Below are positions 17,081 to 26,096 of a stretch of 64,000 nucleotides of DNA, piece after piece. Numbering within the stretch: position 1 is the stretch's first letter; each line of letters starts with the position of its first letter. The position numbers were made by a program, and so were the translations under genes. The notes beneath the pieces are model-generated. The model was given only the letters and a program-made list of their open reading frames with translations, was not told the origin of the DNA and searched no databases. The stretch is from the NCBI RefSeq assembly GCF_012641435.1, contig NZ_JABAIJ010000001.1:1426001-1490000 (forward strand), written 5' to 3'. The DNA comes from Rhizobium sp. P38BS-XIX. Lineage in GTDB: Bacteria > Pseudomonadota > Alphaproteobacteria > Rhizobiales > Rhizobiaceae.

Positions 17081-17920
17081 TCAAACAAAGGCAAAGTTGA
17101 GCATGAAATTGCGGGCTTCGCCTGGCTTGAGAATATTGAATTCACCCGCCTCCTCCAGCTCGTCGCGCGAGACCCACCGATGCGAAACCGGTTCGATACC
17201 GAGCACATGCGCAGGCGCACGCTGGTTGCGCCAAACCTGCAGGAAAGGCAACGTCTCGGTGCCGAAGCGCACTCTCAGCGTCTTTCCTCCTATCGCAGCT
17301 ATCGGACCAAGACGGACCTCCGCCCCAGCCTCGCTCTTTTCCGAGGCCGGGACGCAGAAAATTCCACCCAGCTCATCACCGAACGTCCAAGGGAAGCCGC
17401 CGTTCTCCAGCATTCCGCCCGACAGACGCGTACCCTCGTCAAACCATTTTCCGCCGACATTCATATGATACATGAGAAAGACGGGCATCGCTTCGGTACT
17501 CGTATTGACGATCCGATCAGCGAGCGAGACTTCGCCCGTCGCGCCATCGATACGCCAATGACGTTCGAGTTTGGCGGAACGTCCTTCTGCCGTGACGATA
17601 TCGATATCCGCCCGGCATTCCGCATTGCCGTCCTCGAATTTGGTCCAGAGAATCTTGGCGGGATGCGATGAAAACGAGCCGTGCAGCGGATAGCGCTTCC
17701 CTTCGAAGCCCTCCGGCATCGGCTGCGGATGGCGGATATGATCCGGCCCGCATGTGAAGAGGAAGCCCTCCAAGGAATGGTCGATCCGCGGATCGCCATC
17801 GTCGGGAATGGCGCGACCGGGCGCAAGATTGTTTCCATCGACGATGCAAGCGCCGATATCCAGCACCGAGCTTTCATCCAGCGTCAGTTTAGGCCCTTTG
17901 GCCGCGGAAAAATCCATCAT
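17081..17920 (-). CDS. aldose-1-epimerase-like protein (DUF4432)
   Basis: A 279-residue protein with the galactose-mutarotase beta-sandwich pattern: FLFTCGPDHIRHP and RYPLHGSFSSHPA near the N-terminus, the VFLMYHMNVGG strand in the middle, and GIEPVSHRWVSRDEL with the likely catalytic glutamate near the end. DUF4432 members are predicted sugar-binding enzymes of unknown substrate, often in sugar catabolic loci. The ATG at 17920 follows AAGGAG and GAGGAA. It is the most upstream gene of a minus-strand group with the DUF442 and RidA genes (72- and 86-base gaps). No sugar-specific neighbour is present to suggest the substrate. Confidence 0.75.
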   Translation of the reverse strand: MMDFSAAKGPKLTLDESSVLDIGACIVDGNNLAPGRAIPDDGDPRIDHSLEGFLFTCGPDHIRHPQPMPEGFEGKRYPLHGSFSSHPAKILWTKFEDGNAECRADIDIVTAEGRSAKLERHWRIDGATGEVSLADRIVNTSTEAMPVFLMYHMNVGGKWFDEGTRLSGGMLENGGFPWTFGDELGGIFCVPASEKSEAGAEVRLGPIAAIGGKTLRVRFGTETLPFLQVWRNQRAPAHVLGIEPVSHRWVSRDELEEAGEFNILKPGEARNFMLNFAFV

Positions 17921-18135
17921 TTCCTCAATACTCCTTTGTCGGCGCCGCCGACATACCCTGTCCCGTGATGACGCGCGGCTGAAATAAACGGTGATTTGGC
18001 TTACCGAATGTTAACTTGAAGCCTTGATCACATTATTTTTTATATTTTATTCAGCATGATAATCTAAATTTCCATACTGGCGTCAAAATTGCCATGTGTG
18101 TGTCAGCCGAACTGCTACCCAAGGATTCGACAGAC

Positions 18136-19611
18136 GTGAACCGGTTCGTGAAATTGAGTTTCTCCCTGGCAATGACTGCCACGGTGTCTATGCTTGCGCT
18201 GACCGACGCGCAGGCTCAGTACTATCGCGCCAATAACCGCGACACCGTTCTTGTCACGCCCGATGGCCGTATTCTTGATCAATATCCCTATGGTGGCGGA
18301 TATGCCATGGCACGCGACGGGCGTGGACGGCGTGTCCTTGTCGACAGCTATGGGAATGTCGTCGCGACTGAGATGCGCGCCAGCAACTATTATCCCCGCG
18401 CGCCCGGCCGCAATGCCAATGCCAATGGCGGCGATGGCTATGGCGACGGAAACCGCTATGGCGACACGCAATTCTCCAACAATGGCGGCTATCGCGACTA
18501 TCGCCAGTATCGCAACGACGGCTACGGAAACGACGATGGCTACGACCAGCAGGATCGCGATGTCGTCACCGGCGGCATTCCGCGGGATGGCGATATAGAA
18601 CGTCAGCCTCTGGACGGACAGCCGGCAGCGCCTGGCACGATACCGCGGTCGCAACAGGGCCAGGCCAATCCGGGCGGCGGCGATTACGCCTCGATCGATC
18701 CCCAGCAGGAAACGCCCGATATCGTGCGCAAGCCGCCGGCAGAGCCCGTGATCACGCTCAAGGGCAAGTCGAAAATGGAAATTACCGCGCTTGAGGTCTT
18801 CCTTGCGCGGCAGGGCATTTCACCCGGCGCTATAGACGGTCGCATGGGTGCGAACGTCACCAAGGCTGTCTATGCCTACCAGCAGATGACCGGCCAGACC
18901 CTAGACCCGAACAATACCGATGGCATCCTCGAGCAGCTGCGCCTGTCCGGCGGAATGCCGATCGTCAACTATACAATCACGGCGGCGGATGCGGCCGGAC
19001 CGTATGTCGCGTCGATCCCGGAAGACTATGCTGCAAAGTCGCAGATGCCGTCGCTCGGCTACACTTCGACGACGGAAATGCTGGCTGAACGCTTCCACAT
19101 GGACGAAGGCTATCTGAAGGAGCTCAATCCAGGCGTCGACTTCACCGTGCCGGGCAGCACCATCAAGGTGGTCAACACCGGGCCCGGCAAGACAGGCTCG
19201 GTGGCCAAGATCCTCGCGGACAAGGGTCGCAAGCAGGTCTTCGCCTATGACGCAAACGGCACGCTGATCGCAGCCTACCCGGCCAGCATCGGCTCCGCCG
19301 ACACGCCCTCGCCGTCCGGTACGGTGACGGTGGAGCGCGTCGCGTTCAATCCGGGCTATACCTACAACCCGAAGATCAATTTCCAACAAGCCGGCAACGA
19401 CAAGGTCCTCAACATTCCGCCAGGCCCGAACGGCCCGGTCGGGACGGTCTGGATGGCTCTGTCGAAGCCGACATACGGCATCCACGGCACGCCTGACCCC
19501 TCGCGTATCGGCAAGACCCAGAGCCATGGATGCGTTCGTCTGACCAACTGGGATGCGACCGAACTTGCCAAGATGGTCAAGCCGGGCGTCGTCGTCGAGT
19601 TCGTCGACTAA
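18136..19611 (+). CDS. L,D-transpeptidase (YkuD) with peptidoglycan-binding domain
   Basis: A periplasmic enzyme that forms 3-3 crosslinks in peptidoglycan or attaches outer-membrane proteins to it. I choose GTG at 18136 (491 residues) because AAGGA lies 10 bases before it and it gives a clean signal peptide ending AQA-Q; an ATG at 18094 would add 14 unlikely residues. Order of parts: signal peptide, about 70 residues of structured N-region, a low-complexity Gly/Asn/Asp/Tyr/Arg-rich tract (about residues 94-150), a PG_binding_1 repeat (LEVFLARQGISPGAIDG), a LysM-like segment (MLAERFHMDEGYLKELNPG), then the YkuD domain with YGIHGTPDP and SHGCVRLTN (catalytic Cys466). Confidence 0.9.
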   Translation: MNRFVKLSFSLAMTATVSMLALTDAQAQYYRANNRDTVLVTPDGRILDQYPYGGGYAMARDGRGRRVLVDSYGNVVATEMRASNYYPRAPGRNANANGGDGYGDGNRYGDTQFSNNGGYRDYRQYRNDGYGNDDGYDQQDRDVVTGGIPRDGDIERQPLDGQPAAPGTIPRSQQGQANPGGGDYASIDPQQETPDIVRKPPAEPVITLKGKSKMEITALEVFLARQGISPGAIDGRMGANVTKAVYAYQQMTGQTLDPNNTDGILEQLRLSGGMPIVNYTITAADAAGPYVASIPEDYAAKSQMPSLGYTSTTEMLAERFHMDEGYLKELNPGVDFTVPGSTIKVVNTGPGKTGSVAKILADKGRKQVFAYDANGTLIAAYPASIGSADTPSPSGTVTVERVAFNPGYTYNPKINFQQAGNDKVLNIPPGPNGPVGTVWMALSKPTYGIHGTPDPSRIGKTQSHGCVRLTNWDATELAKMVKPGVVVEFVD

Positions 19612-19630
19612 ACCGACCTTGAACGATAAA

Positions 19631-19665
19631 AAAGCGCCGCCGGATGAACTGTCCGGCGGCGCTTT
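19631..19665. terminator. bidirectional terminator after the L,D-transpeptidase gene
   Basis: AAAGCGCCGCCGGA (19631-19644) pairs perfectly with TCCGGCGGCGCTTT (19652-19665), a 14-bp stem with a 7-base loop. An A-run on the left gives a good T-run for minus-strand transcripts coming from the membrane-protein gene; the plus side has CTTTCATTT. Confidence 0.85.
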
Positions 19666-19703
19666 CATTTCATGAGCGTTGAAGAGAGGCGGATTGCCGT
19701 GCC

Positions 19704-20066
19704 TCAGACCCAATGGGTCGCATAGACCAGAACGACGGAAAACAGCACCGCGCCCAGAAAGCCGCCGAGAATGATGTTGGCCGTGACACGCGCGCCAATC
19801 TTCAACAGTCGGCCGCATATGCCTGCGACGATGATGAAGCTCAGCGTCCCGATAATGCTGGCAACGATATCCGATATAGACAGTCCTGCTGCCAGCAAGG
19901 AAACGATGATGCTGCTGATGATCCAGGCCACGGCCAGGACGATGGGTCCTTTCCAGAAACTGGCACGCGCCAATCGGGCTCCAAGCATGCCACCGCAAGC
20001 CGCACCGATCGCACCGGCAATAATAATTGCTATCGGTAAACTATCCGAGACACCTGCCGTTTCCAT
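19704..20066 (-). CDS. small hydrophobic membrane protein, unknown function
   Basis: A 120-residue protein with four predicted membrane helices (beginning near IAIIIAGAIGAACGG, GPIVLAVAWIISSIIV, DIVASIIGTLSFIIVA and NIILGGFLGAVLFSVV). I do not recognise a family. The second ATG (20066) is preferred because the ribosome site GAGGGGAG abuts the first one (20072). A bidirectional terminator lies just downstream. It seems to be a single-gene unit. Confidence 0.65.
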   Translation of the reverse strand: METAGVSDSLPIAIIIAGAIGAACGGMLGARLARASFWKGPIVLAVAWIISSIIVSLLAAGLSISDIVASIIGTLSFIIVAGICGRLLKIGARVTANIILGGFLGAVLFSVVLVYATHWV

Positions 20067-20159
20067 CGCCATCTCCCCTCACCGCGCCAGATCATCTTGA
20101 AGCTGCTCATATCGCCGGGTTTCGAAGATCAAAACCAAAACCAAGGCGAGTAGCTCTCA

Positions 20160-20191
20160 AACGAAAAGTGCCACGCGAGATCGCGTGGCAC
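20160..20191 (-). terminator. terminator of the amine-catabolic operon
   Basis: GTGCCACGCG (20168-20177), loop AGAT, CGCGTGGCAC (20182-20191). On the minus strand it follows the alcohol dehydrogenase stop (20219) by 27 bases and runs into TTTTCGTTT. Confidence 0.88.
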
Positions 20192-20218
20192 AATCGATGT
20201 TCAACCGAGAACTGAATC

Positions 20219-21367
20219 TTAGAAGCAGTCGCGAAACAAGGCCTTGGTGTTTTCCAAAGTCATCGGGACGGGATTTCCGCCCGCACTCGGATCTTCGATC
20301 GCCATCGCGGAGAGTTCGTCGATGCGATCGGGTGCGATACCCATGGCCGAGAGGCTGTCCGGCACGCCAAGTTCCGAGCGCAGCTGCAGCACGTAGTCAT
20401 AGAAGCCGTCGAACCCGCCCGAAATACCGAGATAGGCGGCGGCACGGGCAATCTTGTCCTCGATGACCTTGCGGTTGAAGCGCAGGACAGCCGGCATGAC
20501 GACAGCATTGGTCATGCCGTGATGTGTGTTGTAGACGGCGCCGATCGGATGGGACAGCGCGTGGATAGCGCCGAGGCCCTTCTGGAAGGCGACAGCACCC
20601 ATGGCGGCAGCGCTCATCATGTTGGCCCGAGCTTCGAGATCGGTTCCCTCACGATAGGCGCGCGGCAGGAATTCCTTGACCAGACGCATGCCTTCCAGCG
20701 CGATACCTGCCGACATCGGGTGATAGAAGGGTGAGGAATAGGCTTCCAGGCAATGCGCAAACGCATCCATGCCCGTACCCGCGGTGATCACCTTCGGCAT
20801 GCCGACCGTCAGTTCCGGATCGGCGATGACGACGCCCGGCAGAAACTTCGGATGGAAGATGATTTTCTTCACATGCGTCGCGGAATTGGTGATGACGCTG
20901 GCGCGGCCGACTTCCGAACCGGTGCCGGCCGTCGTCGGTACAGCTACGATCGGCGCGATGCCTTCGACGCTGGCACGGGTCCACCAGTCGCCGATGTCTT
21001 CGAAATCCCACACCGGTCGGGTCTGTCCGGCCATGAAGGCGACGCACTTGCCAAGATCGAGACCGGAGCCGCCACCGAACGCGACGACGCCATCATGGCC
21101 GCCATCCTTGAAAGCTTTTACGCCAGCTTCGAGGTTCTTCTCATTCGGGTTCGGATCGACATCGGCAAAGAGAGCCCGACCGAGACCTGCATCCTCCAGA
21201 ATATCGAGCGCGGTCTTGGTAATCGCCATCGAAGCAAGTCCCCGATCGGTGACCAGGAGCGGCTTCTTCATGCCCAGGCTCTTGCAGGCGTCCGCCAACT
21301 CCTTGATGCGGCCACGGCCGAGCTTGAAGGCGTTCGGATAGCTCCAATTGGCTGAGATATTGCTCAT
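20219..21367 (-). CDS. iron-containing alcohol dehydrogenase
   Basis: A 382-residue group III (Fe-ADH) dehydrogenase that interconverts an alcohol and aldehyde with NAD(P). Marks: the cofactor motif FGGGSGLDLGKC, TTAGTGSEV, and metal ligands in MDAFAHCLEAY and HALSHPIGAVYNTHHGMTNA. The ATG at 21367 overlaps the aldehyde dehydrogenase stop by 4 bases (ATGA), so the two are translationally coupled; the frame is open further upstream but that part lies inside the aldehyde dehydrogenase gene. Last gene of the operon; a terminator follows. The likely substrate is an amino alcohol or its gamma-glutamyl derivative, inferred from the operon. Confidence 0.9.
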   Translation of the reverse strand: MSNISANWSYPNAFKLGRGRIKELADACKSLGMKKPLLVTDRGLASMAITKTALDILEDAGLGRALFADVDPNPNEKNLEAGVKAFKDGGHDGVVAFGGGSGLDLGKCVAFMAGQTRPVWDFEDIGDWWTRASVEGIAPIVAVPTTAGTGSEVGRASVITNSATHVKKIIFHPKFLPGVVIADPELTVGMPKVITAGTGMDAFAHCLEAYSSPFYHPMSAGIALEGMRLVKEFLPRAYREGTDLEARANMMSAAAMGAVAFQKGLGAIHALSHPIGAVYNTHHGMTNAVVMPAVLRFNRKVIEDKIARAAAYLGISGGFDGFYDYVLQLRSELGVPDSLSAMGIAPDRIDELSAMAIEDPSAGGNPVPMTLENTKALFRDCF

Positions 21368-22749
21368 GCTGTTACTTTCTTCAGGTGATAGGATTTCGGA
21401 CGCGTCAGGTTGTGGAAGCCGATGATGGAAAGCGAACCGCCGCGACCGGTTTCCTTGACGCCGGTCCAGCACAGCGCGGGATCGAGATAGTCGGCGCGGT
21501 TCATGAAAACGGTGCCGGTTTCGATCTCGCGACCGATGCGCGAGGCGCGCTCGACATCCTTGGTCCACAGCGAAGCCGTCAGACCATAGGGGCTGTCATT
21601 CATCAGCTCCAGTGCTTCCGCATCGCTCTTCACCTTCATGATACCGACGGCCGGACCGAAAGTCTCTTCGCGCATAAAAGCCATCGAATGATCGACGTTG
21701 ACGAGGATCTGCGGCGCGAGATAGGCGCCACCGTCATCGGCCGGGAACAGCTTTGGATCAACCAGCGCCTTGGCACCCTTGGCAACCGCATCGGCGATCT
21801 GCTCACGCACCACCTTGGCGAAACGCTTGTGCGCCATCGGTCCAAGCGAGGTCTCAGGGTCAAGCGGATTGCCGAGCTTGTAGTTCGAAACCCAGGCGAC
21901 TGACTTCTCGACAAAACTGTCGTAAAGCGATTCATGCACATAGATGCGCTCGATGCCGCAGCAGCATTGGCCAGAATTGAAGGTCGCACCATCCATCAGC
22001 GTGTCGACGGCGGCGTCGAGATCGGCGTCTTCCATGACATAGCCCGGATCCTTGCCGCCAAGCTCGAGGCCGAGGCTGGTAAAGGTGCCGGCCGCAGCAC
22101 GCTCGATCGAGCGGCCACCTTCGACGGAGCCGGTGAAATTGACGAAGTTGAAGCTTCCGGCTGCGATCAGCGCCGACGTTGTTTCATGATCGAGGAAGAT
22201 ATTCTGGAAGACATCGGCGGGAACGCCGGCCTCGACGAAAGCCTGCACAAGCCGCTCACCAACCACCAACGTCTGGCTGGCATGCTTGAGGATGACGGTA
22301 TTGCCGGCCATCAACGCTGGAGCAACCGTGTTGATCGCCGTCATGTATGGATAGTTCCAGGGCGCAATGACGAAGACGACGCCATGCGGCTCGCGCTCGA
22401 TCCGGCGAGCGAAATTGGCGCTGTCTTCGACGACCAGCGGCGCAAGGGCGTCGGCAGCGATCGAGGCGACATAATTGGAGCGCTCGTTGAAGCCGCGATA
22501 TTCGCCGCCATACTTGATCGGCCGGCCCATCTGCCAGGCAAGCTCCGGCACGACGACATCGGCCATCTCGTTCAACCGGGCAACACCCTTCAGCACCAGC
22601 TGGACACGATCCTCCAGCGGACGGCGCGCCCAATCCTTTTGCGCCTTGCGGGCACGCGCCACGACTTCCTTGGCGGCTTCCAGCGACAGCGCCGGGCGCT
22701 CGGCATAAACCTCTCCGTTAACCGGGGAGACGCATGTGATCATGGTCAT
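21364..22749 (-). CDS. NAD(P)-dependent aldehyde dehydrogenase
   Basis: A 461-residue aldehyde dehydrogenase. The Rossmann/active-site motifs are in place: PWNYPYMTAINTVAPAL, FTGSVEGG, the general base in LELGGKDPGYV and the catalytic cysteine in NSGQCCCGIERIYV (within Cys262-264, an unusual triple cysteine). MREETFGP and SPYGLTASLW follow. The ATG at 22749 has AGGAA before it. It lies 155 bases after the ligase gene and overlaps the alcohol dehydrogenase. By analogy with PuuC it may oxidise a gamma-glutamyl-aminoaldehyde; a simple aldehyde is equally possible. Confidence 0.9.
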   Translation of the reverse strand: MTMITCVSPVNGEVYAERPALSLEAAKEVVARARKAQKDWARRPLEDRVQLVLKGVARLNEMADVVVPELAWQMGRPIKYGGEYRGFNERSNYVASIAADALAPLVVEDSANFARRIEREPHGVVFVIAPWNYPYMTAINTVAPALMAGNTVILKHASQTLVVGERLVQAFVEAGVPADVFQNIFLDHETTSALIAAGSFNFVNFTGSVEGGRSIERAAAGTFTSLGLELGGKDPGYVMEDADLDAAVDTLMDGATFNSGQCCCGIERIYVHESLYDSFVEKSVAWVSNYKLGNPLDPETSLGPMAHKRFAKVVREQIADAVAKGAKALVDPKLFPADDGGAYLAPQILVNVDHSMAFMREETFGPAVGIMKVKSDAEALELMNDSPYGLTASLWTKDVERASRIGREIETGTVFMNRADYLDPALCWTGVKETGRGGSLSIIGFHNLTRPKSYHLKKVTA

Positions 22750-22903
22750 GATCGAATTCCTGTTTTCTTGGTCATCAAATTGATTGCCGGATGTTGCACA
22801 ACCTGTGGCCGCATTCAAAGCGGAAATATCAGGCAAGCGTGCCATCCTGGCGCCCCTGCCCGATCATGAAATGAAAATCGGACAAGGACGGCTTGCAAAA
22901 GCC

Positions 22904-24274
22904 TTACGCCCTTTCGAATCCGCGCGCCACTTCCCAATCGGTGATGCGACGATCATACTCTTCCTGCTCCCATTCGGCAGCGCGGGTATAGTGATCGATC
23001 ACGTCATCGCCGAAAGCCGCACGCAGCATTTTCGAATTGGCCAAGGCCTCTGTTGCACCGCGCAGCGTGCGCGGTATCTCGCGAACCTCGCGTGCGCCAT
23101 AGGCGTCACCGACGAAGGGAGCTTCCAGTTCGAGCTTGTTCTCAATACCGTCGATGCCTGCGGCAATCAGTGCCGCAAAAGCGAGATAGGGATTGAGGTC
23201 GGAGCCGCCGACGCGGCACTCGATGCGGATGCTCTTCGTGTCGGCACCGCACAGGCGATAACCAGCCGTGCGATTATCCGTACTCCAGATCGCCTTGGTG
23301 GGCGCGAAGGTGCCGGCGACGAAGCGCTTGTAGGAGTTGATATAGGGTGCCAGGAAATAGGTGATTTCGCTGGCATGCGTCAGAAGGCCGGCGACGTAAT
23401 GCCTCATCATCGGCGTCATGCCGTGTTCTTTCTCCTTGTCGAAGAAGAGCGGAGTCTTGCCGTCAGCGCTCCAGAGCGATTGATGGATATGGGACGAACT
23501 GCCGGCAGCGCTATAATTCCACTTCGCCAGGAAGGTAATGGCTTTGCCCTTCGACCAGGCAATCTCCTTGCAGCCGTTCTTGATGATTGCGTGCCGGTCT
23601 GCCATCGTCAGCGCGTCGGCGTAGCGGACGTTGATTTCCTCCTGGCCGGCAGAGGCCTCGCCCTTGGAGTTTTCGACCGGAATATCGGCGCCCTGCAGAC
23701 CCTTGCGGATCGCCCGCATCACATCCTCTTCCTTTGTCGTCTGGAAGATGTGGTAATCCTCATTATAACCACTGACGAGATTGAGATTGCGATAGCCGGT
23801 TTCGCGGGCGCTGTCGTAGCTCTGATCGAAGAGGAAGAATTCGAGCTCGGAAGCCATATAGGCCTTCATGCCCATCGCCTCCAGGCGCTTGACCTGTTTC
23901 TTGAGAATAGCGCGCGGCGAATGTGCGACTTCCTCGTGCGTGTGATGGTCGAGCACGTCGCAGAGAACAAGCGCTGTGCCTTCCAGCCACGGAATGCGCC
24001 GCAGCGTGGCAAGATCGGGCTTCATCGTATAGTCGCCATAGCCCTTCTCCCAGCTCGTCGACTTGTAGCCAGAAACGGTCTCCATCTCGATGTCGGTTGC
24101 TTGCAGATAGTTGCAGCTATGCGTTTCCTTCCACGCGCTTTCGACAAAGAACTCTGCCTGGAAGCGTTTGCCCATCAAGCGACCCTGCATGTCCACCTGA
24201 CATGCCAGAACCGTATCGATGCGCCCCTCGGCCACATCTTTTTTGAGGTCGTCGAACGTATAGCTGGTGGTCAT
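22904..24274 (-). CDS. glutamine-synthetase-family ligase (gamma-glutamyl-amine ligase-like)
   Basis: A 456-residue member of the GS superfamily, related to PuuA/IpuC-type enzymes that join glutamate to an amine using ATP rather than to ammonia. Visible marks are DVLDHHTHEEVAHSPR, the metal/ATP segment SELEFFLFD, the NVRYADALTMADRH stretch, SSSHIHQSLW and RIECRVGGSDLNPYLA. The N-terminal beta-grasp is reduced compared with housekeeping GlnA, and no adenylylation tyrosine context (NLYDLP) is seen. Next to a permease and aldehyde/alcohol dehydrogenases it most likely gamma-glutamylates an imported amine or amino alcohol. Identity of the amine is unknown. Confidence 0.85.
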   Translation of the reverse strand: MTTSYTFDDLKKDVAEGRIDTVLACQVDMQGRLMGKRFQAEFFVESAWKETHSCNYLQATDIEMETVSGYKSTSWEKGYGDYTMKPDLATLRRIPWLEGTALVLCDVLDHHTHEEVAHSPRAILKKQVKRLEAMGMKAYMASELEFFLFDQSYDSARETGYRNLNLVSGYNEDYHIFQTTKEEDVMRAIRKGLQGADIPVENSKGEASAGQEEINVRYADALTMADRHAIIKNGCKEIAWSKGKAITFLAKWNYSAAGSSSHIHQSLWSADGKTPLFFDKEKEHGMTPMMRHYVAGLLTHASEITYFLAPYINSYKRFVAGTFAPTKAIWSTDNRTAGYRLCGADTKSIRIECRVGGSDLNPYLAFAALIAAGIDGIENKLELEAPFVGDAYGAREVREIPRTLRGATEALANSKMLRAAFGDDVIDHYTRAAEWEQEEYDRRITDWEVARGFERA

Positions 24275-24351
24275 GATGATTCCGCCTGAAAAATAGAAAA
24301 TGATCGGCTGCTGGCGTTATCCGAGACATCGCGCCAAGCCACTCGTCAATG

Positions 24352-24379
24352 TGGTAGGGCTGCCGCTGCAGCCCTACCA
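24352..24379. promoter_or_regulatory. strong intercistronic hairpin between permease and ligase genes
   Basis: TGGTAGGGCTGC (24352-24363) pairs perfectly with GCAGCCCTACCA (24368-24379), a 12-bp stem with loop CGCT. There is no T-run on either side, so it is not a normal terminator. It begins 20 bases after the permease stop and may protect or process the mRNA, giving different permease and ligase levels. Confidence 0.6.
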
Positions 24380-24398
24380 GCGTGATGATGAACGAAGA

Positions 24399-25970
24399 TC
24401 AGGCCTCGCCGACTGCTCGTTCGGCAGCCGCGATGTCAGCCTGCCGCTTGGCGATCACGTCGCCGATCGGCGGTCCCTGGAAGCGGCGCTTCTCGAAGGC
24501 GAACCAGACGATCGCGGTCAGCACCAGGAAGCCGATGGTAATATAGAGCGCCCATTCGTTCGGCGGCTGCACACCGATGATGAAGATGATCGCCATGGCG
24601 ATAATCACCAGTACCGAAACGAACTTGTACGTGCCGATACCCATATTCCACGGGCCCATCTTCGGCCACTTCGCGGTTCCGATCGCCTTGATGCCGAGCG
24701 CGATCGGCACGGCGAACGAAAGGAAGAGGAAGATGACCGTGCACGAAACGACGATCGTATAGGCCGAAGAACCGGCGATCGTGACGAGCGAAGCTCCCCA
24801 CACGAAGAGGACCGCGAGAATGGCCGCCGTCCAGATGGCCACCGACGGCGTGCGGAACTTCGGGCTGACGCTGGCGAGCGATTTCGAGAAAGGCAGGCCG
24901 CCGTCACGCGAGAAGGCATAGATCATGCGTGATGCGGAAGTCACGGTCGCAAGACCGCACAGCAACTGCGAAATGAAGATCGCCACATAAAGAATATTGG
25001 CGACGATCGGATTCGTGACGCTGTTGATCGTCCAGAAGAAGACGTTCCAGCCCTGCTTCGAGGCCTCATTCATATCCGGGATCGCAAGCAGGAACGCGAG
25101 CAGCATGATGTAGCCGAAGAACGACGACCACCATACGGAGGAAACCATGCCGCGCGGCACCGAACTCGATGCCTTCACCGTTTCTTCAGACGTGTGCGCC
25201 GAAGCGTCGTATCCGGTGATCGTATAGATCGGCAACAACAGGCCGAGCGCGAAGACATACCAGACGTTTTCCGTCTTCGGCCAAACCGAAGCATCGCCTT
25301 CAGGCGTTCCTGAGTAATTGGTGAAAGTCCAGATACGGCTGATATCCCAGCTCTTGATGCCGAAAAGGCATACGATGATCAGCGCGATCGCCGCGGCGAA
25401 GATCAGGTAGCCGGACATATCCGTCAGCTTTGCGGTGAGCTTGATGCCGAAGTGGTTGATCAGCGCTTGCAGGCCGGTGATGACGGCGACGAAAATGATC
25501 TGATTGGCAAAGCCGGCCGACGTGGTCGTATCCGTTGCAATGCCGAACCAGCCGGCGATGGAGCCGCTGAAGAAGCCCCAGGTCCCGACGTTGATCGCGC
25601 CGAGCACGGTGATAAGGCCGAGAAGATTGAGCCATGCCGTCAGCCAGCCGGTGAACCGGTTCCCGAGGATTGAGCCCCAGTGATAGAGACCGCCGGCCGT
25701 GGGATAAGCGGACGAAATCTGCGCCATGGAGAGCGCAAAGACACCTGAAATGAGGCAGCCGAGCGGCCAGCCGATACCGATCGCAGCACCGCCTGCGCCC
25801 GATGTTGCCTGCGCCAGCGAGTTAATGCCGCCAGATAGAATGCAGATGATGGAGAAGGAAATAGCGAAGTTCGAGAATGAACTCATGCGCCGTTCCAGCT
25901 CTTGGGCATAGCCCATGGAATGCAGGATCTGGACATCCTGTTTCTTGTCTAAGTCTGTGTAGTCAGACAT
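24399..25970 (-). CDS. APC-superfamily amino acid/amine permease
   Basis: A 523-residue permease with about twelve membrane helices, of the amino acid/polyamine/organocation superfamily (GABA-permease/BAT1-like branch). The N-terminal ELERRMSSFSNFAISFSIIC and the ALSMAQISSAYPTAGGLYHW motif are typical of that branch, as is the glycine-rich helix around SGGINSLAQATSGAGG. It lies upstream of a gamma-glutamyl ligase-like gene on the same strand, so it probably imports the amine substrate of that pathway. GGGGGAATGGC precedes the ATG at 25970. Confidence 0.88.
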   Translation of the reverse strand: MSDYTDLDKKQDVQILHSMGYAQELERRMSSFSNFAISFSIICILSGGINSLAQATSGAGGAAIGIGWPLGCLISGVFALSMAQISSAYPTAGGLYHWGSILGNRFTGWLTAWLNLLGLITVLGAINVGTWGFFSGSIAGWFGIATDTTTSAGFANQIIFVAVITGLQALINHFGIKLTAKLTDMSGYLIFAAAIALIIVCLFGIKSWDISRIWTFTNYSGTPEGDASVWPKTENVWYVFALGLLLPIYTITGYDASAHTSEETVKASSSVPRGMVSSVWWSSFFGYIMLLAFLLAIPDMNEASKQGWNVFFWTINSVTNPIVANILYVAIFISQLLCGLATVTSASRMIYAFSRDGGLPFSKSLASVSPKFRTPSVAIWTAAILAVLFVWGASLVTIAGSSAYTIVVSCTVIFLFLSFAVPIALGIKAIGTAKWPKMGPWNMGIGTYKFVSVLVIIAMAIIFIIGVQPPNEWALYITIGFLVLTAIVWFAFEKRRFQGPPIGDVIAKRQADIAAAERAVGEA

Positions 25971-26096
25971 GCCATTCCCCCTAAAGCCCGGCCTTCCGCG
26001 GGATTGCGGAAAACCATGTATCGCATTGGCCGCAAGCTCTTTGCTCTACGGCCTGATCGCAGTTGAACTGCTCCCCGGGGTCATTTTGTTTTATGC

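Noticed and set aside
22784..24289. Long open frame (501 codons) on the plus strand opposite the ligase gene
   Set aside because: Shadow of the glutamine-synthetase-like gene.
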